DNA of 9,906 bases, from assembly GCA_018812885.1 (NCBI GenBank), contig JAHJCW010000163.1, positions 1 through 9,906 of the forward strand, read 5' to 3'. The notes under the pieces were generated by a model. The model had not been told where the DNA came from. It searched no databases and worked only from the letters and a program-made list of their open reading frames with translations. This document shows positions 1 to 7,513 of the stretch, one piece after another. This stretch comes from a bacterium. GTDB lineage: Bacteria > Fidelibacterota > Marinisomatia > Marinisomatales > JAHJCW01. A program made the translations under genes and the position numbers. Within the stretch, counting starts at the first letter, position 1; each line of letters begins with the position of its first letter.

Positions 1-33
1 ATAATGGCTTATTAATGATCTTATTCTTATCAT
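1..33 (-). CDS. Possible start of the next operon gene, cut by window edge
   Basis: An ATG on the minus strand at 33-31 opens a frame that stays open for 11 codons (MIRIRSLISHY) to the window edge. It begins 4 nt after the stop codon of the fucosyltransferase gene, which matches the tight spacing of the genes before it. Eleven codons are too few to assign a family. The basic then hydrophobic start would suit a glycosyltransferase or a membrane protein, but that is only a guess. No Shine-Dalgarno sequence is seen, as for the other genes here. It may be a chance open frame. Confidence 0.35.
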   Translation of the reverse strand, partial: MIRIRSLISHY

Positions 34-37
34 ATAT

Positions 38-958
38 TTATGTCAAATTATTGATTTTTAGCCATTCATTTGGTATTCGTATTACAGTCTCATTTAAGTG
101 TTTGTCGTTATACCAGTATTGGGGTGTGATAATTATTTTTTCAGGATTCATATTTAACCAGGCTGCCCACCAACTAAATGTACTATTTGCTGTAATTTGA
201 TGTTTGCACTGACTCATTAAAAATAGATGTTCATAACTTGGTCCATTATTATCAATAAAAGTTGTGTTCGCATTAAAATCGAGGTTATTCTTGACCCATG
301 TCCTATCATCAGAAAATATAAAATAATGTAAATTGTTAATTTTATTCCGAAGATGCTCTATACCCTTATAATAATAATTATTTGAACAAGAGGCATGCAC
401 ATCACGCGACTTTGGTTTACTTTGATAATCACCCCGTCTAAAGTGGATTGCTACCGAATTTGTTGTATTAATGGATTTGAGGTAGGTTTGATTATTTGCT
501 GAAAGGGGATGTTTTAGAATTAAATCATTATATATTAGATTTTTATATTCCTCAATTATATCATTATTTTGCCAATAACCGGTTAAATATACATGAGGAT
601 ATTTCCGAATAGATTCCAAAGAAAAATTATTATGATTTATTGTTGTATATGAAAAATTATTCAGTGGACCATCGAGGAGGAATTTATAAAATTTAGAATT
701 ATTAGATCTTATTTCTAATCTTTTAATCCAATTCAAATGGATTTTATTAATTGCTCTGGACTGTATATTAAAATAATTCAGCAAGAAATATCTGATTGTA
801 GTGGCGTTTGGATTAGAGTGATCTTCTATAGATTTAATGTAGTCATACCAAGAATTATCAAGGAATAATTTTCTATTTAATTTTACCGAAATTGCACGAG
901 CTGTTGCATATTGAAATAATTGATTTCCCAATCCGGCACTAATTCGTGTAATTATCAT
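38..958 (-). CDS. GT11-family alpha-1,2-fucosyltransferase
   Basis: Probably transfers L-fucose from GDP-L-fucose to a sugar acceptor, most likely by an alpha-1,2 linkage, in the cytoplasm during glycan assembly. The 306-residue length is normal for the family. Residues 9-18 (GLGNQLFQYA) are the classic GT11 N-terminal nucleotide-sugar signature. Residues 172-178 (HFRRGDY) are the HxRRxD motif involved in GDP-fucose binding. SDD at 216-218 and NSTFSWWAAWL at 258-268 match the later conserved blocks. The start is chosen because the family signature begins within ten residues of this Met. It follows the GT4 gene by 31 nt and shares an operon with gmd and fcl, which make its donor. The protein is rich in Asn (about 43 of 306) and the DNA is more AT-rich than upstream genes (about 26% GC in 601-900), suggesting a separately acquired serotype gene. 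Acceptor and exact linkage cannot be read from the sequence. Confidence 0.93.
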   Translation of the reverse strand: MIITRISAGLGNQLFQYATARAISVKLNRKLFLDNSWYDYIKSIEDHSNPNATTIRYFLLNYFNIQSRAINKIHLNWIKRLEIRSNNSKFYKFLLDGPLNNFSYTTINHNNFSLESIRKYPHVYLTGYWQNNDIIEEYKNLIYNDLILKHPLSANNQTYLKSINTTNSVAIHFRRGDYQSKPKSRDVHASCSNNYYYKGIEHLRNKINNLHYFIFSDDRTWVKNNLDFNANTTFIDNNGPSYEHLFLMSQCKHQITANSTFSWWAAWLNMNPEKIIITPQYWYNDKHLNETVIRIPNEWLKINNLT

Positions 959-989
959 AGATGATTGATAATATTATTCTGGGAAATGT

Positions 990-2267
990 TCAGTTTTTAA
1001 TCTGTCCCAAGAGTACTTTTTCATATTCTAATGATATATGATCCCAAGTAAATTTCTTCTCCCAATTTTTTCTCCCATTTTTGCCTAATTTTTTTAACAA
1101 CGCTTCATTTCTTAATAATGATGATATTTTATCCGCTAATACTTGTGGATTAACTGTAGTTCTTCCATTTTTATCGGATGGGGCAGGGCAAATTACTCCT
1201 CCTTGAGTCCATTCAGCTATTTCGGTTGCATTTCCAACTGGTACGGAAATGAATGGTAGGCCCGCTGCGGTAGATTCATATAAAACTAAAGGCGAATATT
1301 CAATATTAGATGCAAATACAAATAGATCTGAATTCAAAAAACATTGAATTAAATCTTCTCTTTTTAAATTGGTGATCATAATTCTTTTATCAGAATTGTC
1401 GCTATTCACTTCTTTAGCTACATCAGTCCAGTCTTTATTTCTTTTGATGTTCTTGAGGCCAACATGAATTAGAATATCATTATAAATTCGTTTTAGCATT
1501 GACCGAGGCCCCATTTTTAGATATTCTTTAGCCAAACGAGTTTTAGTCAATTTGGCTCGTTTATCAGGTAAATTTCCATTTAAAATTAATGTGGCTGGTT
1601 TATCAAATTCTGCTAATTGAAAAGCTGAGGCTACTTCAAAATGACCCTTACCTCCTGTGAAAGTTCCAACTGTCAATAAAAGAATTTCATTTTTCCCAAT
1701 TCCAAATCTGTCTCGAAATGATGAATCACGTATAACTGAAAATTCTATTTCACTCGCTCCGTTGGGAATAACAGAAAAATTATTAATATTATGTTCTCTT
1801 ACAAAGTTTATATCTCTGTAGTTATCAGCATAGAAAATAAGATGGTTAAATTGTCTTAAGGCATCGGGCATTTTCTCATAATATGATTTATAATATGGAT
1901 AATAAAGACCGGAGAATCCACACGGAATAAATACTTTTCGTTTTTTAATTTTACCTAAATCGTTCATTAATGCATCAAAAGTCCAACTTTGTGCAGCCTT
2001 CATAAGTAAAACATCATAGTTTTCTGAAAGAACATAATCACAATATTTTTGAACTTCGCCAGTCAAACCTCTATTATAGTTCCCTGATACATCGAATTCC
2101 TGAATAGCAACTCCATTAATGGAGGTTGATTCCCTTTCCTTAAGTTTTGACGTGGCTATTGTGATTTGATGCCCACGCTTTGCAAGTCGTTCAGCTATTT
2201 GCTGTATAACAATTTGAACACCACCAACGCTTGGATAATATGAATCTGAGCAGATTAATATTTTCAT
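990..2267 (-). CDS. GT4-family (GT-B fold) glycosyltransferase
   Basis: A retaining glycosyltransferase that should add a sugar from a nucleotide-sugar donor to the growing surface glycan at the inner face of the cytoplasmic membrane. The N-terminal acceptor domain begins MKILICSDSYYPSVGGVQ, with the family's Gly-Gly loop at 15-16. VIPNGASEIEF at 166-176 marks the domain linker. TVGTFTGGKGH at 199-209 carries the donor-phosphate-binding Lys. The EX7E motif is complete (E323 and E331, in EYSPLVLYE), followed by AAGLPFISVPVGNATEI. At 425 residues it is somewhat long: residues about 235-295 form a very basic insertion between donor-domain strands. Wzt ends 16 nt upstream and GT11 starts 31 nt downstream. 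Donor and acceptor are not predictable. GT4 enzymes of such loci often use mannose, glucose, GlcNAc or rhamnose donors. Confidence 0.92.
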   Translation of the reverse strand: MKILICSDSYYPSVGGVQIVIQQIAERLAKRGHQITIATSKLKERESTSINGVAIQEFDVSGNYNRGLTGEVQKYCDYVLSENYDVLLMKAAQSWTFDALMNDLGKIKKRKVFIPCGFSGLYYPYYKSYYEKMPDALRQFNHLIFYADNYRDINFVREHNINNFSVIPNGASEIEFSVIRDSSFRDRFGIGKNEILLLTVGTFTGGKGHFEVASAFQLAEFDKPATLILNGNLPDKRAKLTKTRLAKEYLKMGPRSMLKRIYNDILIHVGLKNIKRNKDWTDVAKEVNSDNSDKRIMITNLKREDLIQCFLNSDLFVFASNIEYSPLVLYESTAAGLPFISVPVGNATEIAEWTQGGVICPAPSDKNGRTTVNPQVLADKISSLLRNEALLKKLGKNGRKNWEKKFTWDHISLEYEKVLLGQIKN

Positions 2268-2283
2268 AGATGGGTAAGAATTA

Positions 2284-3549
2284 TCAATTCTTAATAATTT
2301 GCCACTTTCCAGTTTCGTGAATAATGGATCTTAAGGGCACTTTTGAATGCCCTCGGTTAACGACTTCAAAGCTAATTGTACTTTCAACATGATCTTCTAA
2401 TAAATCCAAATGGTTACCGAGCCAAACATCAACCGAATATCTGCCTTGAATGATATTCAATCTCGGTATTGTCATCCTAACGGTTATAGTTGAGCCAAGA
2501 TTTTTTGTTATAATATTTCCATCCTGACTTCTTATATGATAAACTAAAGCACCTTGCTGATTAAAAATTAAAAAACTAACTGCAAACCCATTATCATTCA
2601 CATTTGTTATGTCCAATTCAATATTTATAGGATCATTAATCTCGTAAGTTGAACAAATCTCATCATTTTTATCAAGAATTCTAATAGCTTTTGCACGCAA
2701 TTTACCGGGAGATTTTCGAGATCGGAAGTTGTCAGTCAAGTCGGATTCTCCGGTCTTCATCATTTCTGGTTGTAAGTAATGCTTAATAACATCAGAAGTA
2801 TCACCATCAATAGCAACTTTACCATCCTCAAGTAAAATCGTTCTATCACATAAATCTTGTATCGTATGCATATTATGGCTAACAAATAAAACAGTACGAC
2901 CTGATTTTGCGGTTTCGCTCATTTTACCAAGACATTTTTTTTGAAAGGCCGCATCGCCTACTGCGAGAACTTCATCAACTATTAAAATTTCGGGATTTAA
3001 ATGCGCTGCTACAGCAAAAGCTAATCTAACATACATTCCGGATGAATATCGTTTTACAGGAGTATCAAGAAATTTGCCAATTTCTGAAAACTCAACTATC
3101 TCATCAAAGTTTTCCTTGATCTCATTTTTTGTCATCCCTAAAATGGTACCATTCAAATATATATTTTCACGACCGGATAATTCTCTATGAAATCCTGTAC
3201 CGATTTCCAACAAACTAGCCACACGACCATATACACTTGCCTGACCGTCTGTAGGTTCAACAATTCGAGATAATATTTTTAATAATGTGCTTTTCCCGGC
3301 ACCATTCCTACCAATAATTCCAACAATTTCACCTTTTTTCACATTAAAAGAAATATCTTTAAGTGCCCATATTATATCTTGTCCATCTTCACCATTAAAT
3401 TTGCTAAGTTTTTGCACTCTACGAAAATTAGAAATAGGAGATTTAACCCAAGAAAATATACTTGCAATAAGACTATCATGTATTACATCCTGTACACCGA
3501 TTCGATAGCGTTTACTAAGATTATCAACTTTTATTATTGTATCATTCAT
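2284..3549 (-). CDS. wzt: Wzt: polysaccharide ABC transporter ATPase with C-terminal glycan-recognition domain
   Basis: The ATPase that powers export of lipid-linked polysaccharide through the Wzm channel. The nucleotide-binding domain spans about residues 5-255. It has Walker A GRNGAGKST at 80-88, the signature region YSSGMYVRLAFAVA at 168-181, Walker B ILIVDEVLAVGD at 188-199, and the switch His at H225 (FVSHN). The stretch of about 40 residues between KRYRIG (13-18) and WALKDISF (61-68) is typical of the Wzt/TagH branch. Residues about 285-421 form a beta-rich C-terminal domain like Wzt_C. In O-antigen exporters of the O8/O9a type this domain binds the modified non-reducing end of the finished chain. 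The gene begins 4 nt after wzm ends, so the pair is probably translationally coupled. The presence of this tail separates it from short KpsT-type capsule ATPases. Ligand specificity is unknown. Confidence 0.95.
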   Translation of the reverse strand: MNDTIIKVDNLSKRYRIGVQDVIHDSLIASIFSWVKSPISNFRRVQKLSKFNGEDGQDIIWALKDISFNVKKGEIVGIIGRNGAGKSTLLKILSRIVEPTDGQASVYGRVASLLEIGTGFHRELSGRENIYLNGTILGMTKNEIKENFDEIVEFSEIGKFLDTPVKRYSSGMYVRLAFAVAAHLNPEILIVDEVLAVGDAAFQKKCLGKMSETAKSGRTVLFVSHNMHTIQDLCDRTILLEDGKVAIDGDTSDVIKHYLQPEMMKTGESDLTDNFRSRKSPGKLRAKAIRILDKNDEICSTYEINDPINIELDITNVNDNGFAVSFLIFNQQGALVYHIRSQDGNIITKNLGSTITVRMTIPRLNIIQGRYSVDVWLGNHLDLLEDHVESTISFEVVNRGHSKVPLRSIIHETGKWQIIKN

Positions 3550-3553
3550 CGAG

Positions 3554-4396
3554 TTATGCTACATCTGCAAAAATGCGCTCTTTCCTTTTAAAATAATAAG
3601 CTCCCGAAATCAGCATCACAAATGCCGAAATTGCACCCATTCCAATTATATCCCATGGCATCGCATTTTGACCCAGCAACGCAGCACGGAATCCTTCAAT
3701 TACTCCGTACATTGGATATATTGCTAAGTAAATTCTGTAAGATTCAGGTAACCATGAAATTGGATATATTACAGGAGCTGCATACATTAATATTTGGACT
3801 AAAAATTGTACACCATGTGTAACATCCCTGTATTGAATTGCAAGAGCCGACAACCATATACCCAAGCCGGCTGTGAACAAAATCATTAATAATATTAAGA
3901 TTGGTAAATATAGGATTGTAAATGAAATTGCAAATCCATATTTAAGCATTAAAATAAAAACGATGCTTAATGCTATTGCAAAGTCTACTAATATTGCAAT
4001 GCATGGAACAATTGGTAGGATGAGTCTTGGAAAATAAACTTTTGTATATATACCAACTCCCGTAATAAGACTTCCAGTAGATTTAGTTAACGATGTTGAA
4101 AAATATTCCCAAGGAACAAGTCCTGCGTACACAAATAACGGATAAGGTATTCCATCGCTTGGAATTTTAGCAAGACCACCAAATACGACGCTAAAAATTA
4201 CCATTTTAATAAACGGTCTTAGAATTGCCCATGAAAAACCAAGCACTGTTTGTTTATATAATGATGTTACATCCCTAAGAACTAAAAAATATATCAGATC
4301 TTTATATTCTTTAAGTTCCTTCCAATTAATTATTTGCCAACCGGTTTTTGGCTTAATTATTATTTCGCGTGTAAGTGAGGATGATTTACTTTTCAT
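3554..4396 (-). CDS. wzm: Wzm: polysaccharide ABC-2 type transporter permease
   Basis: The inner-membrane permease that forms the translocation channel for the lipid-linked glycan, working as a dimer with two Wzt subunits. The 280-residue length and about six hydrophobic segments (roughly 57-75, 86-104, 126-151, 160-185, 196-214 and 250-268) fit the ABC-2 family. The amphipathic N-terminal block RDVTSLYKQTVLGFSWAILR (41-60) and the terminal FKRKERIFADVA (269-280) are hallmark conserved ends of Wzm/TagG proteins. Its ATG overlaps the fcl stop codon in an ATGA arrangement (4393-4396), suggesting translational coupling. Wzt follows after 4 nt. The family also includes teichoic acid and KpsM-type capsule permeases. 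The paired Wzt with a C-terminal domain favours an O-antigen-type exporter. Confidence 0.95.
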   Translation of the reverse strand: MKSKSSSLTREIIIKPKTGWQIINWKELKEYKDLIYFLVLRDVTSLYKQTVLGFSWAILRPFIKMVIFSVVFGGLAKIPSDGIPYPLFVYAGLVPWEYFSTSLTKSTGSLITGVGIYTKVYFPRLILPIVPCIAILVDFAIALSIVFILMLKYGFAISFTILYLPILILLMILFTAGLGIWLSALAIQYRDVTHGVQFLVQILMYAAPVIYPISWLPESYRIYLAIYPMYGVIEGFRAALLGQNAMPWDIIGMGAISAFVMLISGAYYFKRKERIFADVA

Positions 4397-5343
4397 TTAT
4401 AATTCTCTAAGAACCATTTATATGATTTTTCAATACCTTCTCTAAGAGATGTTTTTTCATGCCAACCAAACTCATTCAATCGGGTTACATCCAATAATTT
4501 TTTATATACGCCGTCAGGTTTTGATTTGTCATAAATAATTGTGCCTTTAAACTGTACAATTTCTGCAACCAGATTTGCTAATTCTGAAATCAATAAATCT
4601 TTTCCGGTACCAATATTGATGTGAGAAATACTGCTATTATAAATATCTTTAGCATTTATTGAAAATAAAAGTTCTACACAGGCATTTGCCATATCCTCAA
4701 CATATAAAAATTCACGATAAACTTTTCCAGTACCCCAAACTGTAACAGTTGGAGAATTTTGAGTTTTCGCTTCATGAAATTTTCGTATTAGTGCCGGTAA
4801 AACGTGGGATGTCTGCAAATTAAAATTATCATGGGGGCCATATAGATTAGTAGGCATTACAGAGAAAAAATTATCGCCGTATTGGCGATAGTAGTTTTCA
4901 CACAATTTAATACCAGTTATTTTAGCAATGGCGTAGGGCTCATTAGTTGGTTCTAATGTATTTGTAAGCAGATATTCTTCTTTAAGAGGTTGTGGGGCAT
5001 TCTTTGGATAAATGCACGAAGAACCGAGAAATAGTAATTTTTCTACGCCAATTTGATGAGCAGAATTAATGATATTTGCCTCGATCATTAAATTATCGTA
5101 TAAAAACTCAGCTCTATAAGTATTATTTGCAACAATACCACCTACCTTTGCTGCAGCTACGATTACTATGTCAGGTTTTTCGCTTACAAAAAATTCCTCC
5201 ACATTTTGCTGGCGACGTAAATCAAGTTCAGAAAGTGCACGGGTTATAATGTTTTTATATCCCTTGGAATGAAGTTCATGCATAATAGCAGAACCAACCA
5301 TACCGTCGTGACCAGCTAAATATATTTTTGAATCAGAATTCAT
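4393..5343 (-). CDS. fcl: GDP-L-fucose synthase (epimerase/reductase)
   Basis: Converts GDP-4-keto-6-deoxy-D-mannose to GDP-L-fucose by 3,5-epimerisation and NADPH-dependent reduction, in the cytoplasm. This is the second step after Gmd. It is an extended short-chain dehydrogenase of normal length (316 residues). The Rossmann loop is GHDGMVG at 11-17. The catalytic Ser-Tyr-Lys set is S108 (in GSSCIYP), Y137 and K141 (YAIAK). C110 and H180 (SHVLPALIRKFHEA) are the epimerisation acid/base pair. All five sit one residue later than the numbering of the E. coli enzyme (also called WcaG). The start is supported by the Rossmann strand beginning at residue 6. The gene lies 40 nt after gmd and overlaps wzm by 4 nt. 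Confidence 0.97.
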   Translation of the reverse strand: MNSDSKIYLAGHDGMVGSAIMHELHSKGYKNIITRALSELDLRRQQNVEEFFVSEKPDIVIVAAAKVGGIVANNTYRAEFLYDNLMIEANIINSAHQIGVEKLLFLGSSCIYPKNAPQPLKEEYLLTNTLEPTNEPYAIAKITGIKLCENYYRQYGDNFFSVMPTNLYGPHDNFNLQTSHVLPALIRKFHEAKTQNSPTVTVWGTGKVYREFLYVEDMANACVELLFSINAKDIYNSSISHINIGTGKDLLISELANLVAEIVQFKGTIIYDKSKPDGVYKKLLDVTRLNEFGWHEKTSLREGIEKSYKWFLENYK

Positions 5344-5383
5344 AGAGATTTATTATGAGATGATAAAATTTATAAGTTGTTGA

Positions 5384-6433
5384 TTAAAAACCGCGCTTCT
5401 GAACTTTATCCCAATCAGCTTTTGCCATCATCTTGGCTAATTCTTCGAATTTTACTTTTGGTTTCCATCCGAATGTTTTTTGTGCTTTAGTAGCGTCGCC
5501 AATTAGCAAATCGACTTCAGTAGGTCTAAAATAACGTGGATTTACCGCTACCAGTGTTTTTCCTGTTTTTTTTTCGATCCCCCTTTCATTAACACCATTC
5601 CCCTGCCATTCTAAATCCATATCAAGTTCTTTAAACGTAATATCGGCAAATTCACGAATGGTATGTGTTTCACCGGTTGCAAGAATAAAATCATCTGCCT
5701 TGTCTAATTGCATCATTTTCCACATTCCTTCTACATACTCTGGTGCATAGCCCCAATCTCTTTTTGAGTTAAGATTACCCAATGTAACATTGTTTTGAAT
5801 ACCAAACTTAATGCGTGCAGCGGCTTGAGTGATTTTGCGTGTAACAAAAGTACCACCCCTTCGGGGAGATTCATGATTAAATAATATTCCATTAGATGCA
5901 AACAGATTATACGCTTCGCGGTAATTGATAATTATCCAATAACCGTATAGTTTGGCGACACCATATGGTGAGCGGGGATAGAATGGTGTAGCTTCTGATT
6001 GAGGAACTTCCTGAACCTTGCCATATAACTCACTTGTTGATGCTTGATAGAATTTTGATGGCATTCCTGTTTCTTTAATGGCATCTAAAAATCGTAGTGT
6101 ACCCATTGCATCAACTTCAGCAGTGTATTCTGGAATTTCAAAAGAAACTTGAACATGACTTTGTGCACCAAGATTGTATATTTCGTTAGGTTCAATCTTC
6201 TCAAGCAGACGATTGAGATTACTAGAATCAGTTAGGTCGCCGTAATGTAAAAAAAGCGATTGATCCATTATTTTAGGATCATTATACAAATGATCAATTC
6301 GACCAGTATTAAATGAACTGCTCCTTCTCAGCATTCCATGGACTTTGTAGTTTTTTGCTAATAACAATTCGGCTAAATATGAGCCATCTTGACCAGTAAT
6401 ACCAGTAATTAGTGCTTTTTTTCGGTCCGACAT
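5384..6433 (-). CDS. gmd: GDP-mannose 4,6-dehydratase
   Basis: Converts GDP-D-mannose to GDP-4-keto-6-deoxy-D-mannose using tightly bound NADP, the first committed step to GDP-L-fucose and other GDP-6-deoxyhexoses. The 349-residue length is typical. The Rossmann motif GITGQDG is at 11-17. RRSSSFNTGRIDHLY (36-50) is the family's conserved block that contacts cofactor and subunit. The catalytic set is T133 and E135 (STSELYG), Y157 and K161 (SPYGVAK). NHESPRRGGTFVTRK (186-200) and NPRYFRPTEVD (298-308) are further near-invariant blocks. Its start codon is 1 nt after the stop of the Wzz-type gene (TAATATG), so coupling is likely. With fcl and the GT11 enzyme in the same operon, L-fucose is the likely end product. 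The local DNA is GC-richer (about 39% in 5701-6000) than the end of the operon. Confidence 0.98.
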   Translation of the reverse strand: MSDRKKALITGITGQDGSYLAELLLAKNYKVHGMLRRSSSFNTGRIDHLYNDPKIMDQSLFLHYGDLTDSSNLNRLLEKIEPNEIYNLGAQSHVQVSFEIPEYTAEVDAMGTLRFLDAIKETGMPSKFYQASTSELYGKVQEVPQSEATPFYPRSPYGVAKLYGYWIIINYREAYNLFASNGILFNHESPRRGGTFVTRKITQAAARIKFGIQNNVTLGNLNSKRDWGYAPEYVEGMWKMMQLDKADDFILATGETHTIREFADITFKELDMDLEWQGNGVNERGIEKKTGKTLVAVNPRYFRPTEVDLLIGDATKAQKTFGWKPKVKFEELAKMMAKADWDKVQKRGF

Positions 6434-6434
6434 A

Positions 6435-7508
6435 TTATTTATTTTTATTCCTTAGCCACTTTGAAGTAAAGATTCTTTTTAGTGATTCAAGAGCATGTAT
6501 TTTGGCTTTTCGTAATTTTGCCGCTTCCATTTCATTCCTGTTGGTAAAATATTCAATAATAAACGACAGCCCAATTGCAAGGAAAAATCCAACAATACCC
6601 CCAATGATATATGTGGAAAGTTTTTTGGGATTACTTTCTCTAAGTGGTAAGGACGGATAATCCAAAATTTGCACAAATGAACTTTTTTGCACTTCTTCTA
6701 TTTTGGCTAATTCAAGCTGTTGCTTAAGGGTTAAGAATATTCCTTTCTGTATTTCTACGTCTCTTTGTAGGCGTTCTTGAGTTAATAATAAACTGGGACT
6801 ATTGTCAATATTTCGATTCCTCTCTCTAAAATATTTTAATAATTCTTCATTAGATTCTAATTCTATTTTGGCTAATGTTATTTTCTTATCTATATAGTCA
6901 ATCGTTTCATTTACAGTTTGCTTTTTAAATTTTCGCTGTAGTTTATCAAGTTCAACAATTAACGTATCAGCAAAATCCTTAGAAAATTGTGGTTCATCCG
7001 TAATGACCTCTATGATGAAAAAACCCATCTGCATACTAAATCTTACCATTTTAGAAACTCTATTAGCTGCAGATATTTTTAAAGCATCAATATTCTCGGG
7101 TACGGGATTATCACCATATGTGAAAATGGCGATCAGCGGCAATTTTTTCTCATATTTCTCAGTATAGAATTCTTTATCTAACATAATTTCACCGAATGTT
7201 CTACTACTAACAATGTCAGGGTATAGGGAAGAGGATGATATATCAAACCCGGCAGTTCCTTGCGTGGATAAACCAAACTGACTAGCGAGTTTGCTAAGAT
7301 CAGTTCTACCTCCACCTTCGCCAAAAACGTACATTTTTGTTGTGGATATATATTCAGGGATGTATGTTTTATTTACATGAATTATAGTAAAAAGAACTGC
7401 AAGAATTGTCAGTACAAAGATGAGATTAAGATGTTTAGCAATTACCAAAATAATATCAGCTAATGAACTTTTTGGATTATTGTAATCGGTTTTATTTTTT
7501 TCAGACAT
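6435..7508 (-). CDS. Wzz-family polysaccharide co-polymerase / export adaptor (PCP), no kinase domain
   Basis: An inner-membrane protein with a large periplasmic domain. Such proteins control chain length or link the inner-membrane exporter to the outer-membrane OPX. There are two membrane helices, at about 27-44 and 300-320, bracketing the periplasmic part. The first helix is followed by the Wzz domain block, including GGGRTDLSKLASQFGL (65-80). Residues about 190-275 are charged and heptad-like, as expected for the coiled-coil arms of PCPs. DYPSLPLRESNPKK (283-296) is the Pro-rich motif just before the second helix. The cytoplasmic tail (321-357) is short and basic, with no Walker motif or Tyr-rich cluster, so no BY-kinase is fused. 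It starts 5 nt after the OPX gene ends and 1 nt separates it from gmd. With ABC export it may act like KpsE (PCP-3). Confidence 0.9.
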   Translation of the reverse strand: MSEKNKTDYNNPKSSLADIILVIAKHLNLIFVLTILAVLFTIIHVNKTYIPEYISTTKMYVFGEGGGRTDLSKLASQFGLSTQGTAGFDISSSSLYPDIVSSRTFGEIMLDKEFYTEKYEKKLPLIAIFTYGDNPVPENIDALKISAANRVSKMVRFSMQMGFFIIEVITDEPQFSKDFADTLIVELDKLQRKFKKQTVNETIDYIDKKITLAKIELESNEELLKYFRERNRNIDNSPSLLLTQERLQRDVEIQKGIFLTLKQQLELAKIEEVQKSSFVQILDYPSLPLRESNPKKLSTYIIGGIVGFFLAIGLSFIIEYFTNRNEMEAAKLRKAKIHALESLKRIFTSKWLRNKNK

Positions 7509-7513
7509 AATAT

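Noticed and set aside
15..200. Plus-strand open frame of 61 codons
   Set aside because: It lies antisense inside the GT11 gene, has no family features, and its residues are explained by the AT-rich complement of the real gene.
3287..3822. Several plus-strand open frames of 66-73 codons opposite wzt and wzm
   Set aside because: Antisense shadows of two well-supported transporter genes, with no start signal or recognisable domain.
6412..6676. Plus-strand 82-codon and minus-strand 65-codon frames around the PCP C-terminus
   Set aside because: Both overlap the Wzz-type gene in other frames, while the Pro-rich motif and second membrane helix in the true frame are intact.
7264..7272. DnaA-box-like sequence near GTGGATAA
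   Set aside because: A single imperfect match inside the Wzz-type coding sequence, with no cluster. It is not evidence for an origin despite the nearby parA.
6435..7508. Possibility that the Wzz-type protein is a truncated tyrosine kinase (Wzc type)
   Set aside because: The frame ends in a natural basic tail directly before gmd with 1 nt spacing. No Walker A/B remnant follows, so a kinase-free PCP is the simpler reading.
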